Both the position numbers and the translations under genes were made by a program. From positions 658,368 to 722,367 of the forward strand of contig CAUJNA010002713.1 in NCBI GenBank assembly GCA_963377175.1: DNA of 64,000 bases, given 5' to 3'. This DNA comes from Effrenium voratum. Taxonomy: Eukaryota; Sar; Dinophyceae; Suessiales; Symbiodiniaceae. Of this stretch, positions 43,550 through 50,624 are shown piece after piece (the first letter of the stretch is position 1; every line of letters starts with the position of its first letter). A model generated the notes under the pieces. That model searched no databases, was not told the origin of the DNA, and was given only the letters and a program-made list of their open reading frames with translations.

Positions 43550-43756
43550 ATGGGTGCTTTTCAAAGTAAAAATAGTGAAAATAATAGTTTGGAAGACATT
43601 AAGGTTTTAAGTATAGATGAAAAAACACGAGCAGACACTTTAATTATTAAATCTCTTCAAGAATGTGTGGCACGAATTGAGAAACTAGAAAAAGAAAAGT
43701 CTGACAAATTGATATATAAATTACCTGTTCAATTATGTAATTATTCATTATTTTAA
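43550..43756 (+). CDS. Small protein with N-myristoylation signal
   Basis: A 68-residue protein beginning MGAFQSKN. Gly2 with Ser6 and Lys7 fits the N-myristoylation consensus, so the mature protein could be lipid-anchored to membranes. The middle is a helix (IIKSLQECVARIEKLEKEK). It lies 11 bases after the 265-residue gene with TATATAAT immediately before the ATG, and is the last gene of the rightward structural block. Confidence 0.6.
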   Translation: MGAFQSKNSENNSLEDIKVLSIDEKTRADTLIIKSLQECVARIEKLEKEKSDKLIYKLPVQLCNYSLF

Positions 43757-43785
43757 ATTAATAATATTAAAACAAATTAATATTA

Positions 43786-44019
43786 TTAATTGCTATCATA
43801 ATCTGTCATTTCACTTTCGGGTAATTTTGTTGAGGCGTTGCTACACATATCATCTATTAAATCTTCTTCATCAACAAAATTATTTTGAAATCTTAATAAT
43901 TCCTCGTCTGTTGGTCGTCTTTTTAACACTTTATAAAGTTTATGTATCCAAGAATTAGTATGAAAATTGTAATTACCTCTACGATAAAATCCACCACATC
44001 TACATAGTTTCATTAGCAT
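43786..44019 (-). CDS. Small zinc-finger protein, 77 residues
   Basis: The N-terminus has CRCGGFYRRGNYNFHTNSWIH, giving C6, C8, H20 and H26. That is the same C-x-C-G-G-x-Y...H-x5-H layout as the finger ending the GIY-YIG nuclease next door at 44050-44751. The rest contains RRPTDEELLRF and an acidic tail. It may be a stand-alone copy of that finger. It is read leftward, downstream of the nuclease gene. Confidence 0.62.
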   Translation of the reverse strand: MLMKLCRCGGFYRRGNYNFHTNSWIHKLYKVLKRRPTDEELLRFQNNFVDEEDLIDDMCSNASTKLPESEMTDYDSN

Positions 44020-44049
44020 ATTATTATATTATATTAAATTAGAATATCT

Positions 44050-44751
44050 TTATTCATCATTTGTAATTTGTTCTGGTGATGTTTCCAACATCGCTTCGCG
44101 TGTCTCTTCTGGTTGTGAAGATTTCAAATATTCTTGGTGTTTGTTTGTTCTTTCATGCCTCATTTTATGACCACATGTATAACTACCTCCACAATCACAA
44201 GAATATTTAACCTTTCGCTTTTCTGCATATTGTTCATTAGTTTCTCGCCATTCCTTGTTTTTCCGTTTCATATATTCCTTGACATGTGCTTGGTTTCTAT
44301 ACTTTCTCGCTTGTTCTCTAACAATATCAGTATTGTCATCACGATACTGTTTATTCTTGTGCTTTATATCTTCCTTGTTCTCTTCATAGTAATCAAATCT
44401 ATATGTCTTTGCTTCTTCTGGTGTTCTTGTTGGTCGGGTTTTATTCAATGTCGCACTCAATTGTTCAATATATTCTCGTTCTTTCCGTAGCGCATCCAAA
44501 CGATTTTCACACTTTTCAGTTTGTATTAGTATCATGTCAAAATGTTCAAAACCTCCATTGTTTCTTATAAATTGATAAACATAAGAATTATAGTGTTCTC
44601 TGTCATTCTCATTATAACAAGTTCTTTTGTGCGCTGACTTTCTGTTTTTAAAATTTAATGTGTGTCCAACATAACAATCCTTGATATTTAAATCTTTACA
44701 GACTATTTTATAAAAGTATGTTTTATCGTAGTTTAGTTCCTTACGCGGCAT
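44050..44751 (-). CDS. GIY-YIG endonuclease with C-terminal zinc finger
   Basis: A 233-residue intact protein. The GIY-YIG domain covers residues 10-105: YFYKIV 12-17, YVGHT 27-31, R37, and glutamates at 91 and 93 in RKEREYIEQL. A highly charged linker with repeats such as FDYYEENKEDI and QYRDDNTDIV follows at 115-180. The finger CDCGGSYTCGHKMRHERTNKH ends it (C185, C187, H199, H205). It probably cuts DNA and could act as a homing or repair nuclease. The left-arm pair 29832-30170 plus 29486-29863 is a broken relative. Confidence 0.85.
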   Translation of the reverse strand: MPRKELNYDKTYFYKIVCKDLNIKDCYVGHTLNFKNRKSAHKRTCYNENDREHYNSYVYQFIRNNGGFEHFDMILIQTEKCENRLDALRKEREYIEQLSATLNKTRPTRTPEEAKTYRFDYYEENKEDIKHKNKQYRDDNTDIVREQARKYRNQAHVKEYMKRKNKEWRETNEQYAEKRKVKYSCDCGGSYTCGHKMRHERTNKHQEYLKSSQPEETREAMLETSPEQITNDE

Positions 44752-44791
44752 TGTCAGGTATTATAGAGTATTATAAAGTATTCTTTAAATA

Positions 44792-45160
44792 TTATTCATC
44801 AGTAATCGTAAAACGGTGATCGAAATTAATGTAGAACATGTGATTAATGTCTTTAGAATTTAGATTTACATAAAAGAAAGAATATGCAGAATTATTTATT
44901 GCAGTATGATACATGTCTAACAGTTTGTCTTTATCCACTATCGCTGCGTTTTCTTCAATGAAACTCATTAGTTCTGTAATGTTTTTGAGTCTGAAAATGT
45001 ATAGTGAAGAAGCATTAACACGAATTATATTTGCAATTGATTTATATTTTTGTAAGGAACAAATAACATTGATTGCATCATGCCTACCTCTTGTAAATAA
45101 ACCGTGCAGTATTTTAGAATATCTTAAAAACTTGGGGTCATCACTAAAATCGTCTATCAC
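44792..45160 (-). CDS. Packaging ATPase, C-terminal part (split gene)
   Basis: A 122-residue open frame. The bases just upstream in the same frame encode LHSILIVIDDFSDD, a Walker-B-like strand ending in acidic residues. RGRHDAINVICSLQKYKSI then resembles the sensor region of A32/FtsK-HerA genome-packaging ATPases of PLVs and virophages. The Walker A part lies in another frame at 45184-45552. An A4 run at about 45188 marks the change; one extra A there would join both. The listed start is a GTG, so the fragment alone is unlikely to be a real product. Confidence 0.78.
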   Translation of the reverse strand: MIDDFSDDPKFLRYSKILHGLFTRGRHDAINVICSLQKYKSIANIIRVNASSLYIFRLKNITELMSFIEENAAIVDKDKLLDMYHTAINNSAYSFFYVNLNSKDINHMFYINFDHRFTITDE

Positions 45161-45183
45161 GATTAATATTGAATGTAGTTTCT

Positions 45184-45552
45184 TTATCTTTTAGATTTCA
45201 TATAATTAATTATTTTCTTCTGTCTTTCAATTACATTTTCTAAATCACTTGGATTATAATTATCAAAATAAATTTGTTCTTTTTCATCATCCACGTGCAA
45301 TTCATCCCTGATATATTTTTTAACTTCTGTAAAGGTTGGGTCATTATGAACGCTGGGGGAAAATATAAATATTCTTGCAAATGAATTTCTATAAACATTT
45401 AAGATAAGGTTCTGAACCAAGACTGTTTTGCCGCCTGTCGAAGAAGCAACTATAATACTTCTAAATGGTAATTTTGGCACGTGCTCATATTTAGATTGTT
45501 TGAATTCATATTCAGTTATGTTTATTGGTTTTATTATTGGAACATCTGACAT
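45184..45552 (-). CDS. Packaging ATPase, N-terminal part with Walker A
   Basis: A 122-residue open frame containing SIIVASSTGGKTVLVQNLI (Walker A at 36-43), then a strand and FSPSVHNDPTF. These features are typical of the A32-like ATPase that pumps viral DNA into the capsid. The frame stops after KSKR, where the Walker B half begins one frame over at 44792-45160. It is a core morphogenesis gene, so the break would stop virion production from this copy unless it is a sequence error or is recoded. Confidence 0.82.
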   Translation of the reverse strand: MSDVPIIKPINITEYEFKQSKYEHVPKLPFRSIIVASSTGGKTVLVQNLILNVYRNSFARIFIFSPSVHNDPTFTEVKKYIRDELHVDDEKEQIYFDNYNPSDLENVIERQKKIINYMKSKR

Positions 45553-45604
45553 AATAAAATAATATTAAAGTTATTTAGAAAATATTTTATATTTATTATT
45601 TTAT

Positions 45605-45793
45605 ATGAATAGAAGCTATTCAGATTATATTGATATAATAGATGAAGTAGAGAATTTAGAACAAGTTGTTATAACTGATAATAGATGCAAGAAAATATGC
45701 TATTTTGTTTTAGAAATAATTAAGTTTGTGATACAATATATCAAAAATAAAAATGTAAATATTAATATAAATGGGAAGAAAGAAAAAGAATAA
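45605..45793 (+). CDS. Hypothetical 62-residue protein
   Basis: Not recognised. It has an acidic N-terminal half (DYIDIIDEVENLEQVV) and then a hydrophobic segment (ICYFVLEIIKFVIQYI) that could be a membrane helix, before a basic tail. It overlaps the next gene by 23 bases. It is divergent from the packaging ATPase gene. Confidence 0.45.
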   Translation: MNRSYSDYIDIIDEVENLEQVVITDNRCKKICYFVLEIIKFVIQYIKNKNVNININGKKEKE

Positions 45794-46136
45794 GACTGAA
45801 CCAGTTGTTGCTTCAACTGATGAAGAAAAAGAAGAAGTTGTTAAAGAAACATCAGTTATTGAGTTTGCTTGTCCAATGTGTAAAAAGGTGTTAGAAATGA
45901 AAAATGAATTAGAAATACAAAAGAAAGGAAACTGTAAATGTTCGTGTATTCCAGCCAGTTTCAAAATAAGTAAGAATGATAAGAAAATAAATATTGATAA
46001 AACCAAAGACAGTATAAATCTGGAAACAGATGTTCATAATATTGCTATACACTTTGGGAGGGGGGTTATTTCATCCGAGAATGGCGATAGGGAAACACAG
46101 GAAACTATACGCGAAATGATGAAAAAATATAGTTAA
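45771..46136 (+). CDS. Hypothetical 121-residue zinc-ribbon protein
   Basis: It starts with a basic MGRKKKNK and an acidic stretch. A cysteine cluster follows (FACPMCKKVLEM...GNCKCSCIPASF; CPMC and CKCSC) that could bind zinc. The C-terminal half is a mixed fold with no motif that I recognise. It overlaps the 62-residue gene and precedes other short plus-strand genes near the right TIR. Confidence 0.55.
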   Translation: MGRKKKNKTEPVVASTDEEKEEVVKETSVIEFACPMCKKVLEMKNELEIQKKGNCKCSCIPASFKISKNDKKINIDKTKDSINLETDVHNIAIHFGRGVISSENGDRETQETIREMMKKYS

Positions 46137-46159
46137 AATTATTTCCATTATTATTTATA

Positions 46160-46663
46160 ATGCAAGATGTTATAAATAATATTATTAAATTCATTGATGT
46201 AAAAGAATTGAAATTAAATAATTTTATTGAAGAATATAACGAAAATGATATATTAATTAATTTTGTTAATGACTTTAGAAATAGTAAAATTGATTTTAAC
46301 ATGTTTTATAATTCTATTAATTATGCTGATTTATTTGAACAATCAGATTTAAAATTTTATTGTAAAAGAATATATTCATATACTTTAAGATTTATTGCTA
46401 ATTATGATAATAAAAATGCTATTCAGTTTTATGAAATTACATTGAGAAAAATGAATAATATTTACAAAAATAGTAACATTAATGTTGTTAATGTGTTTGA
46501 ATGTATTAAATGTTTAATAATTTATATTACAGATAATATTGAAAAGTTTCATAAATATTCAAAATTTAGAAAAACTATTATTTGTAATTTAATTGGTAAA
46601 TTGAATAATAATTTAACGAGTTACACAATAACTAATTTTGAATTGACTTATAATGATATATGA
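46160..46663 (+). CDS. Hypothetical 167-residue helical protein
   Basis: Not recognised. It is strongly AT-driven in composition (Asn, Ile, Lys, Phe, Tyr) and predicted by eye to be all-helical, with a central hydrophobic stretch VFECIKCLIIYIT. Clean ATG and TGA, 23 bases after the previous gene in the same direction. Confidence 0.5.
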   Translation: MQDVINNIIKFIDVKELKLNNFIEEYNENDILINFVNDFRNSKIDFNMFYNSINYADLFEQSDLKFYCKRIYSYTLRFIANYDNKNAIQFYEITLRKMNNIYKNSNINVVNVFECIKCLIIYITDNIEKFHKYSKFRKTIICNLIGKLNNNLTSYTITNFELTYNDI

Positions 46664-46722
46664 TTTTGTAAAATAAAAGTTTAGTTTTAAAAGTTTTATT
46701 TTATAATATAATATATATTTAC

Positions 46723-46995
46723 ATGGATGAAGGATTAGAAAAGATTGTTAAAAAACTGAACAAGGTTTTAGAACAGAATAAGAATATTATAGAAATCTTA
46801 CAAGAAATGGAAAAGAAGAAACCATTAACAAACAGTTATCAAAGTAAAGAAGTAGATAGAACCAATGGGGAATATAAAAATGAAAGAAATATTTATTTAA
46901 ACAAACTTAATAACAAAGAAATTAAAGAACCGAAGTCCTCCACTATGGCATTTTATCAAATTGACTATGATGAAGATACACAACTTTATTCATAA
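46723..46995 (+). CDS. Hypothetical 90-residue coiled-coil protein
   Basis: Not recognised. The N-terminal 40 residues form heptads (LEKIVKKLNKVLEQNKNIIEIL) suggesting a coiled coil. The rest is charged and ends acidic (DYDEDTQLYS). TATAATATATATT precedes its ATG. It is the last unique gene before the right methyltransferase. Confidence 0.5.
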   Translation: MDEGLEKIVKKLNKVLEQNKNIIEILQEMEKKKPLTNSYQSKEVDRTNGEYKNERNIYLNKLNNKEIKEPKSSTMAFYQIDYDEDTQLYS

Positions 46996-47085
46996 AGTTG
47001 CATTTACTCATTGAAAACTAAACATAGTTTTTAACGAGGAAACGGGGTTTTATTCATAGATAATATTATCTAAATATCTTTAATA

Positions 47086-47700
47086 ATGAACTTATTAGAG
47101 ATGTTTAGCGGAACAGGCAGTGTTGGACTTGTTGCAAAGTCGCTCGGTTTCAATGTTATTTCATTGGATTTGAAAAATGCTGATATAAATACTGATATTT
47201 TGAAATGGGATTATAAACAATTTGATAGGAACCATTTTGATTTTATTTGGAGTAGTCCCCCATGCACTGAATATAGTGTAGCAAAAACTAGGGGAATTAG
47301 GAATATCGAATATGCTAATAGTATAGTTTTAAAAACTATTGAAATTATCAAATATTTTAATCCTAAATATTTTGTAATCGAAAATCCCCAAACCGGATTA
47401 TTGAAAAATCAGGAGTTTATGGATGAGTTTGAATTTAAAGATGTTGATTATTGTAAATATGGAATGCCTTACAGAAAACGCACTAGGCTCTGGAATAACA
47501 TTACAACATGGAAACCTAGAGATTTATGTAAAAAGGATTGTGGCAACATCAGGAATAATAAACATATTGAAACTGCACAGAGACTGCCAAATGGAAACAA
47601 GGAAAAATGGGGAGACAATCCAAAAATACATAAGCAGGAAGACCTATATAAAATACCTAGTAGTTTAATCAGTGAAATTTTGGTGAGTTTGGTTGGTTAA
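47086..47700 (+). CDS. DNA cytosine-type methyltransferase, intact copy
   Basis: A 204-residue SAM-dependent methyltransferase. FSGTGS at 7-12 is motif I, SLDLK follows at 26-30, and SSPPCTEYS at 57-64 is motif IV with Cys60 as the expected nucleophile. FVIENPQTGLL at 97-106 matches motif VI with ENP in place of the usual ENV. It is short for a C5 methyltransferase and lacks an obvious recognition domain, as seen in other viral versions. It may mark viral DNA against self-cutting or host control. The first 63 bases are unique DNA; the rest lies in the TIR, so the left end carries a second, broken copy. Confidence 0.85.
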   Translation: MNLLEMFSGTGSVGLVAKSLGFNVISLDLKNADINTDILKWDYKQFDRNHFDFIWSSPPCTEYSVAKTRGIRNIEYANSIVLKTIEIIKYFNPKYFVIENPQTGLLKNQEFMDEFEFKDVDYCKYGMPYRKRTRLWNNITTWKPRDLCKKDCGNIRNNKHIETAQRLPNGNKEKWGDNPKIHKQEDLYKIPSSLISEILVSLVG

Positions 47701-47734
47701 ATAATTTGAGGCTGAAAAAGCCCCTTTTTAACAT

Positions 47735-47820
47735 ACACCGCTTTTGGTGTATGCGTACACCGCTTTTGGTGTATGCGTACACCGCTTTTGGTGTATGCGT
47801 ACACCGCTTTTGGTGTATGG
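47735..47820. repeat. Four 22-bp hairpin repeats (right TIR)
   Basis: Tandem copies of ACACCGCTTTTGGTGTATGC plus two bases start at 47735, 47757, 47779 and 47801; the last is cut short. Each unit can fold on TACACC/GGTGTA. The array begins 35 bases after the methyltransferase stop. Confidence 0.85.
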
Positions 47821-47936
47821 TGTTTGTCCCTTTTTGGACAGCTCCAAATGCAAGGTTTGTGCTCTTTCAGGGAGACAATCAACAGATGTAGATTACATAT
47901 TTGAAGATTTATTACCTGATTATTATTTTAATCCTT

Positions 47937-47978
47937 CTATAGTTACAACATGTAAGATCTTATATGTTGTAATTATAG
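47937..47978. promoter_or_regulatory. 42-bp imperfect palindrome (right TIR)
   Basis: Centred on AGATCT between 47957 and 47958, with 21-base arms that differ at two positions. It is the mirror copy of 27622-27663. Confidence 0.6.
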
Positions 47979-48196
47979 TATAGGTTTCCCGTATAAGCCG
48001 TGGTGGTGCTTTCCTACCTAGGCCTTTCCCATCCGCATTTTGCCATCCATATTTTACTGGGATTATTTTCAAGATTTGGGTTAACGGTTTTAATTCTCCC
48101 TTTTCCATTGGTTAACCACTTTTCGGGGAGTGATAATTTGTGTAGTATGGCGGTGGGAGAGCTTAGAACATACGCAGTTAGAAGACACTTAAAGAC

Positions 48197-48652
48197 ATGA
48201 TAGTAAATAGTAGTATGGAAAACTTACAGAGATGCAGTAGGTGCAGAAAACAGAAAGAACTAGGAGAGTTCAAGGATGGGAGAAAAGTATGTAACTATTG
48301 CCTTTCTAGTGCTAAGACTTATCAACAAAATAATCCTGAGAAAATGGCAGAGAAATGTCACAAGTATTATGTCAATCATAGAAACGAGATTTTGGAACAG
48401 AAGAGAGAAAAACGATATTGTGATCTTTGCAAGGTAGAAGTAGCTAAATCAGAATGGACGAAGCATTTACTGACTAGTCGGCACAAACGATATCAAATGA
48501 TAGAAGCTGGGGAGAAGTTGGAAGCCGATCGTGGCGATTCGTGGTGGTGCGATGTCTGTCAAGTATTTTTAGCAAAGAAAACATCAAAGTGTAGCCATAA
48601 TGGATCGAAAAGGCATTGTGAATTAGCAAAGCCACTAGGAGTTGAGGAGTAA
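48197..48652 (+). CDS. Zinc-finger protein in right TIR
   Basis: A 151-residue protein with a four-cysteine knuckle (C13, C16, C32, C35) and a basic region. It has two C2H2 fingers (C75/C78/H90/H96 and C118/C121/H134/H140). It is the right-end twin of 26921-27403 and differs from it at only a few residues until the last ten, where a one-base indel changes the frame. An ATG at residue 7 (MENLQRC) is an equally good start. DNA binding at the element's ends is plausible but unproven. Confidence 0.72.
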   Translation: MIVNSSMENLQRCSRCRKQKELGEFKDGRKVCNYCLSSAKTYQQNNPEKMAEKCHKYYVNHRNEILEQKREKRYCDLCKVEVAKSEWTKHLLTSRHKRYQMIEAGEKLEADRGDSWWCDVCQVFLAKKTSKCSHNGSKRHCELAKPLGVEE

Positions 48653-48726
48653 ATGGGTTGATACATTTGTTTTGCGATGATTGTATCAATGCGTTTGGGA
48701 TATTTATTGATTTTGTAGGTGGGATT

Positions 48727-48780
48727 TTGTGCAGTATGGCGGGTGGAGTGGGGACAAAATGCGCAGTATGGCGGTGGGAG
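48727..48780. repeat. Duplicated end motif, right outer end
   Basis: Mirror of the left end: GTGCAGTATGGCGGGTGG and GCGCAGTATGGCGGTGGGAG, with the internal copy at 48134-48159. They could be integrase or end-binding protein sites. Confidence 0.6.
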
Positions 48781-48795
48781 AGCACATCTCTAACT

Positions 48796-48800
48796 GAGGG
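48796..48800. repeat. Possible right target-site duplication GAGGG
   Basis: GAGGG directly follows the last TIR base and matches 26801-26805. Removing the element would rejoin a long G-rich tract. Confidence 0.45.
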
Positions 48801-50501
48801 GGGGGTCCCTTGCTTACGCAAGGAGAAACTTCAGCTAAAGCTAGCTTTCGTGATTAAACAACTTTCGGGCGCTGAAATCAATCACCGCCGAGAAAAACAG
48901 TGTGGTCCCTCCGTCTCCTGCACGTGCAGCTGCTGCATAATGCTACGGCACCGCTGGGGGGTCATTGGATCCCCCACCTGAGGGCGGCGAAGGCTCAAAG
49001 TTGGGCGCAGAAGGCAACCGCTGCGCTCTCCACTTTAAGTGATCCCCCGCTTTAGTGGGTTAAATGGGGGATTTTCCCGCTAAACCCAAAATACAAAAAA
49101 AAGAGGCTAAGGGGATGGCCCAAAATAAAATAAAATTAAAAAAGAGCCTAAGGGGATGGCTGGGCACCACTTCAAGGCTTAAGATGCACCTGCAACTGGG
49201 GCAAAGCAGGGAGTATTTGCATGTCTTTCCAGCTGTAAGCTAAAACTTTCATGCAAGTAAATCAGTTGAAGCAAGGGTATTGTTCGCTAATCAGACATGT
49301 CGTGCCCAATCCTGCAAGGAAGCCACGAGTCTGCACAATTCTACAAGTCCAAAGCCTGCAAACAGGGATCCAAGCACAGGGCCTTGGGCTTCGCTTCTCC
49401 CACGGGTTGCTAAAACTCGATCTGCAAAGTCAGCCGATAAAACTCGATCTTGACTTGGGTATGGCTCGTCAAGACTTGTGTTGCTCGATTTTCGTTCTGG
49501 CTTCCCTTCCAATCGTACCCCAAACAGGGACCCGCAACAAAAACAAACGCGCACACCTGACCCAGTGCTTACAAGACTCCTGGTAGCTGCCTAGCTCCCA
49601 CTGCAAAATTTGGACCCAGCTCCTTGGCTCCCCCAACGGCCAGCCACCCCAAGAAGGAACCCGCAGGTGGGAATTCTCTGATCGGGGCTCGACGAGTCGC
49701 CTGGTCCATGGGTGGCCAATTCTTCACCGCAGGGCTGTCCACCGTGCACATGCTCTCTGCCTGGAATCGTGAGGAGTCGAGAGAAAAAAAGAGCGGGGCT
49801 ACTGTCTTGACACCTGATCTTGGCCCAGATTCTGGGAAAAACCAGCCAGATGTAGATTTTGAGGTCTGGGGTTCAATTCGGAAAACCGACTTGCTGTCGA
49901 ATAAAGGTAGAGTCTAAACATCCAACCCAATAGCAGCATGGTTCGCTTATAGGATCTTGAACATGCAAATGTAAACCCAGGGCTCATCGTTCCATTGCAA
50001 AGTGGGTGCTTCACTTTTGGTGGGAAACGCTCTTTTTAGCCCAAGGGACCTGGGACTAACAGGTTTATCGTTTGGGGAGCTTGACTAAATATGGAAAAAA
50101 ACTCGAAAATTCAAAGGTCAGATCCGGTCGACTTCGGGAACCCAAACCATCGTTGTTTTCCTTTTTGCTTCCCCCCAAGCTGCCTGTTAGCACATCTCAA
50201 AGAACACCGACCAAAACTGGGCTGTCCTCAGATCCCCTGCTAAAAGTTTAACTTTTAACGGGCTATAAATCCAAAACCCACCTTTCACCTAAAAAGATCT
50301 AAAAACCTCAGCTGAACCGGATGGCTGGTTCCGAACACCACGAAAAGCTCCGGTAACCCCCCCCCAACAAAAAAAGAGCGCCACGCCCCCCATCTCCCCA
50401 CTAAACCCCAAAAAGGCAAACCAACAAAAAACAAGGAACCGGATGAGGCAGGTTCCGAGCCACCAAGAGAAAGAAGCCCCACCCCACCCGAGGCGTGCCA
50501 C
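48801..50501. other. Host intron sequence right of the virus
   Basis: Remaining part of intron 1 up to exon 1. No other gene is recognised. It includes a CTGCTAAAAGTTTAACTTTT junction at 50235-50260 that recurs in the host flanks. Confidence 0.5.
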
Positions 50502-50624
50502 GCCCCTCCGGATCTTCCGAGCCGCCGCCGTGCTAGGCCGTGCCCGCACCCGCAGCTGCCGCAGCTGGCCGCGGCCAACCGCGGCGAGCCGCGGCGCGCG
50601 CAGCGCGCGGAGCAGCGACGCCAT
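50502..50624 (-). CDS. bL19m exon 1: start and mitochondrial presequence
   Basis: Starts at ATG in a CCCATGGCG context and encodes 41 residues beginning MASLLRALRAPRLAAVGRG. It has no acidic residues and many Arg, Ala and Leu, as in mitochondrial targeting peptides. A GTGGCA donor follows ...KIRRG in phase 0. Joined to exon 2 it gives G-DLVEV, the conserved entry to the bL19 fold. A longer reading past this donor is possible. Confidence 0.6.

Larger units (their letters stand above)
47701..48196. other. Non-coding inner part of right TIR
   Basis: Mirror of 27404-27899. It holds the 22-bp hairpin repeats, the 42-bp palindrome and an internal copy of the end motif at 48134-48159. Open frames here are by-products of the repeats. 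Confidence 0.7.
26806..48795. mobile_element. Integrated Polinton-like virus, about 22 kb
   Basis: The segment is sharply more AT-rich and gene-dense than its flanks. It is bounded by inverted repeats of about 1.65 kb whose outermost matching bases are AGTTAG (26806) and CTAACT (48795). It encodes a major capsid protein, penton protein, packaging ATPase, retroviral-type integrase, polymerase-helicase, lipase, two GIY-YIG nucleases and a methyltransferase. That set is known from Polinton-like viruses and virophage relatives (Preplasmiviricota). The bases GAGGG occur directly outside both ends and could be a 5-bp target duplication, although the site is G-rich. None of the host repeat families was noticed inside. 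Several genes carry frame breaks, so this copy may be decaying. Confidence 0.93.
47149..48795. repeat. Right terminal inverted repeat of the viral element
   Basis: This is the reverse-complement partner of 26806-28452 and has the same length. The high identity implies recent insertion or homogenisation between the ends, for example by gene conversion or by replication that copies one end from the other. Identity drops abruptly inside the methyltransferase gene at about 47149. Confidence 0.93.
9257..50624 (-). other. Host gene: mitochondrial ribosomal protein bL19m (gene span)
   Basis: Nine or more exon-like GC islands on the minus strand connect at GT..AG borders. Exons 1 to 7 as proposed keep phase throughout: 0, 0, 1, 0, 0, 0, 2. 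Exons 2-4 encode the core of bL19, a large-subunit ribosomal protein: [49 protein letters not shown]. Exon 1 is a basic, Arg/Ala/Leu-rich presequence, so the product should act in the mitochondrial ribosome. A long basic C-terminal extension follows the core. Phase does not match between the exons at 13.8 and 10.8 kb, so an exon there is missing or misplaced. Intron 1 (50501-23780) contains the entire virus. Confidence 0.68.
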
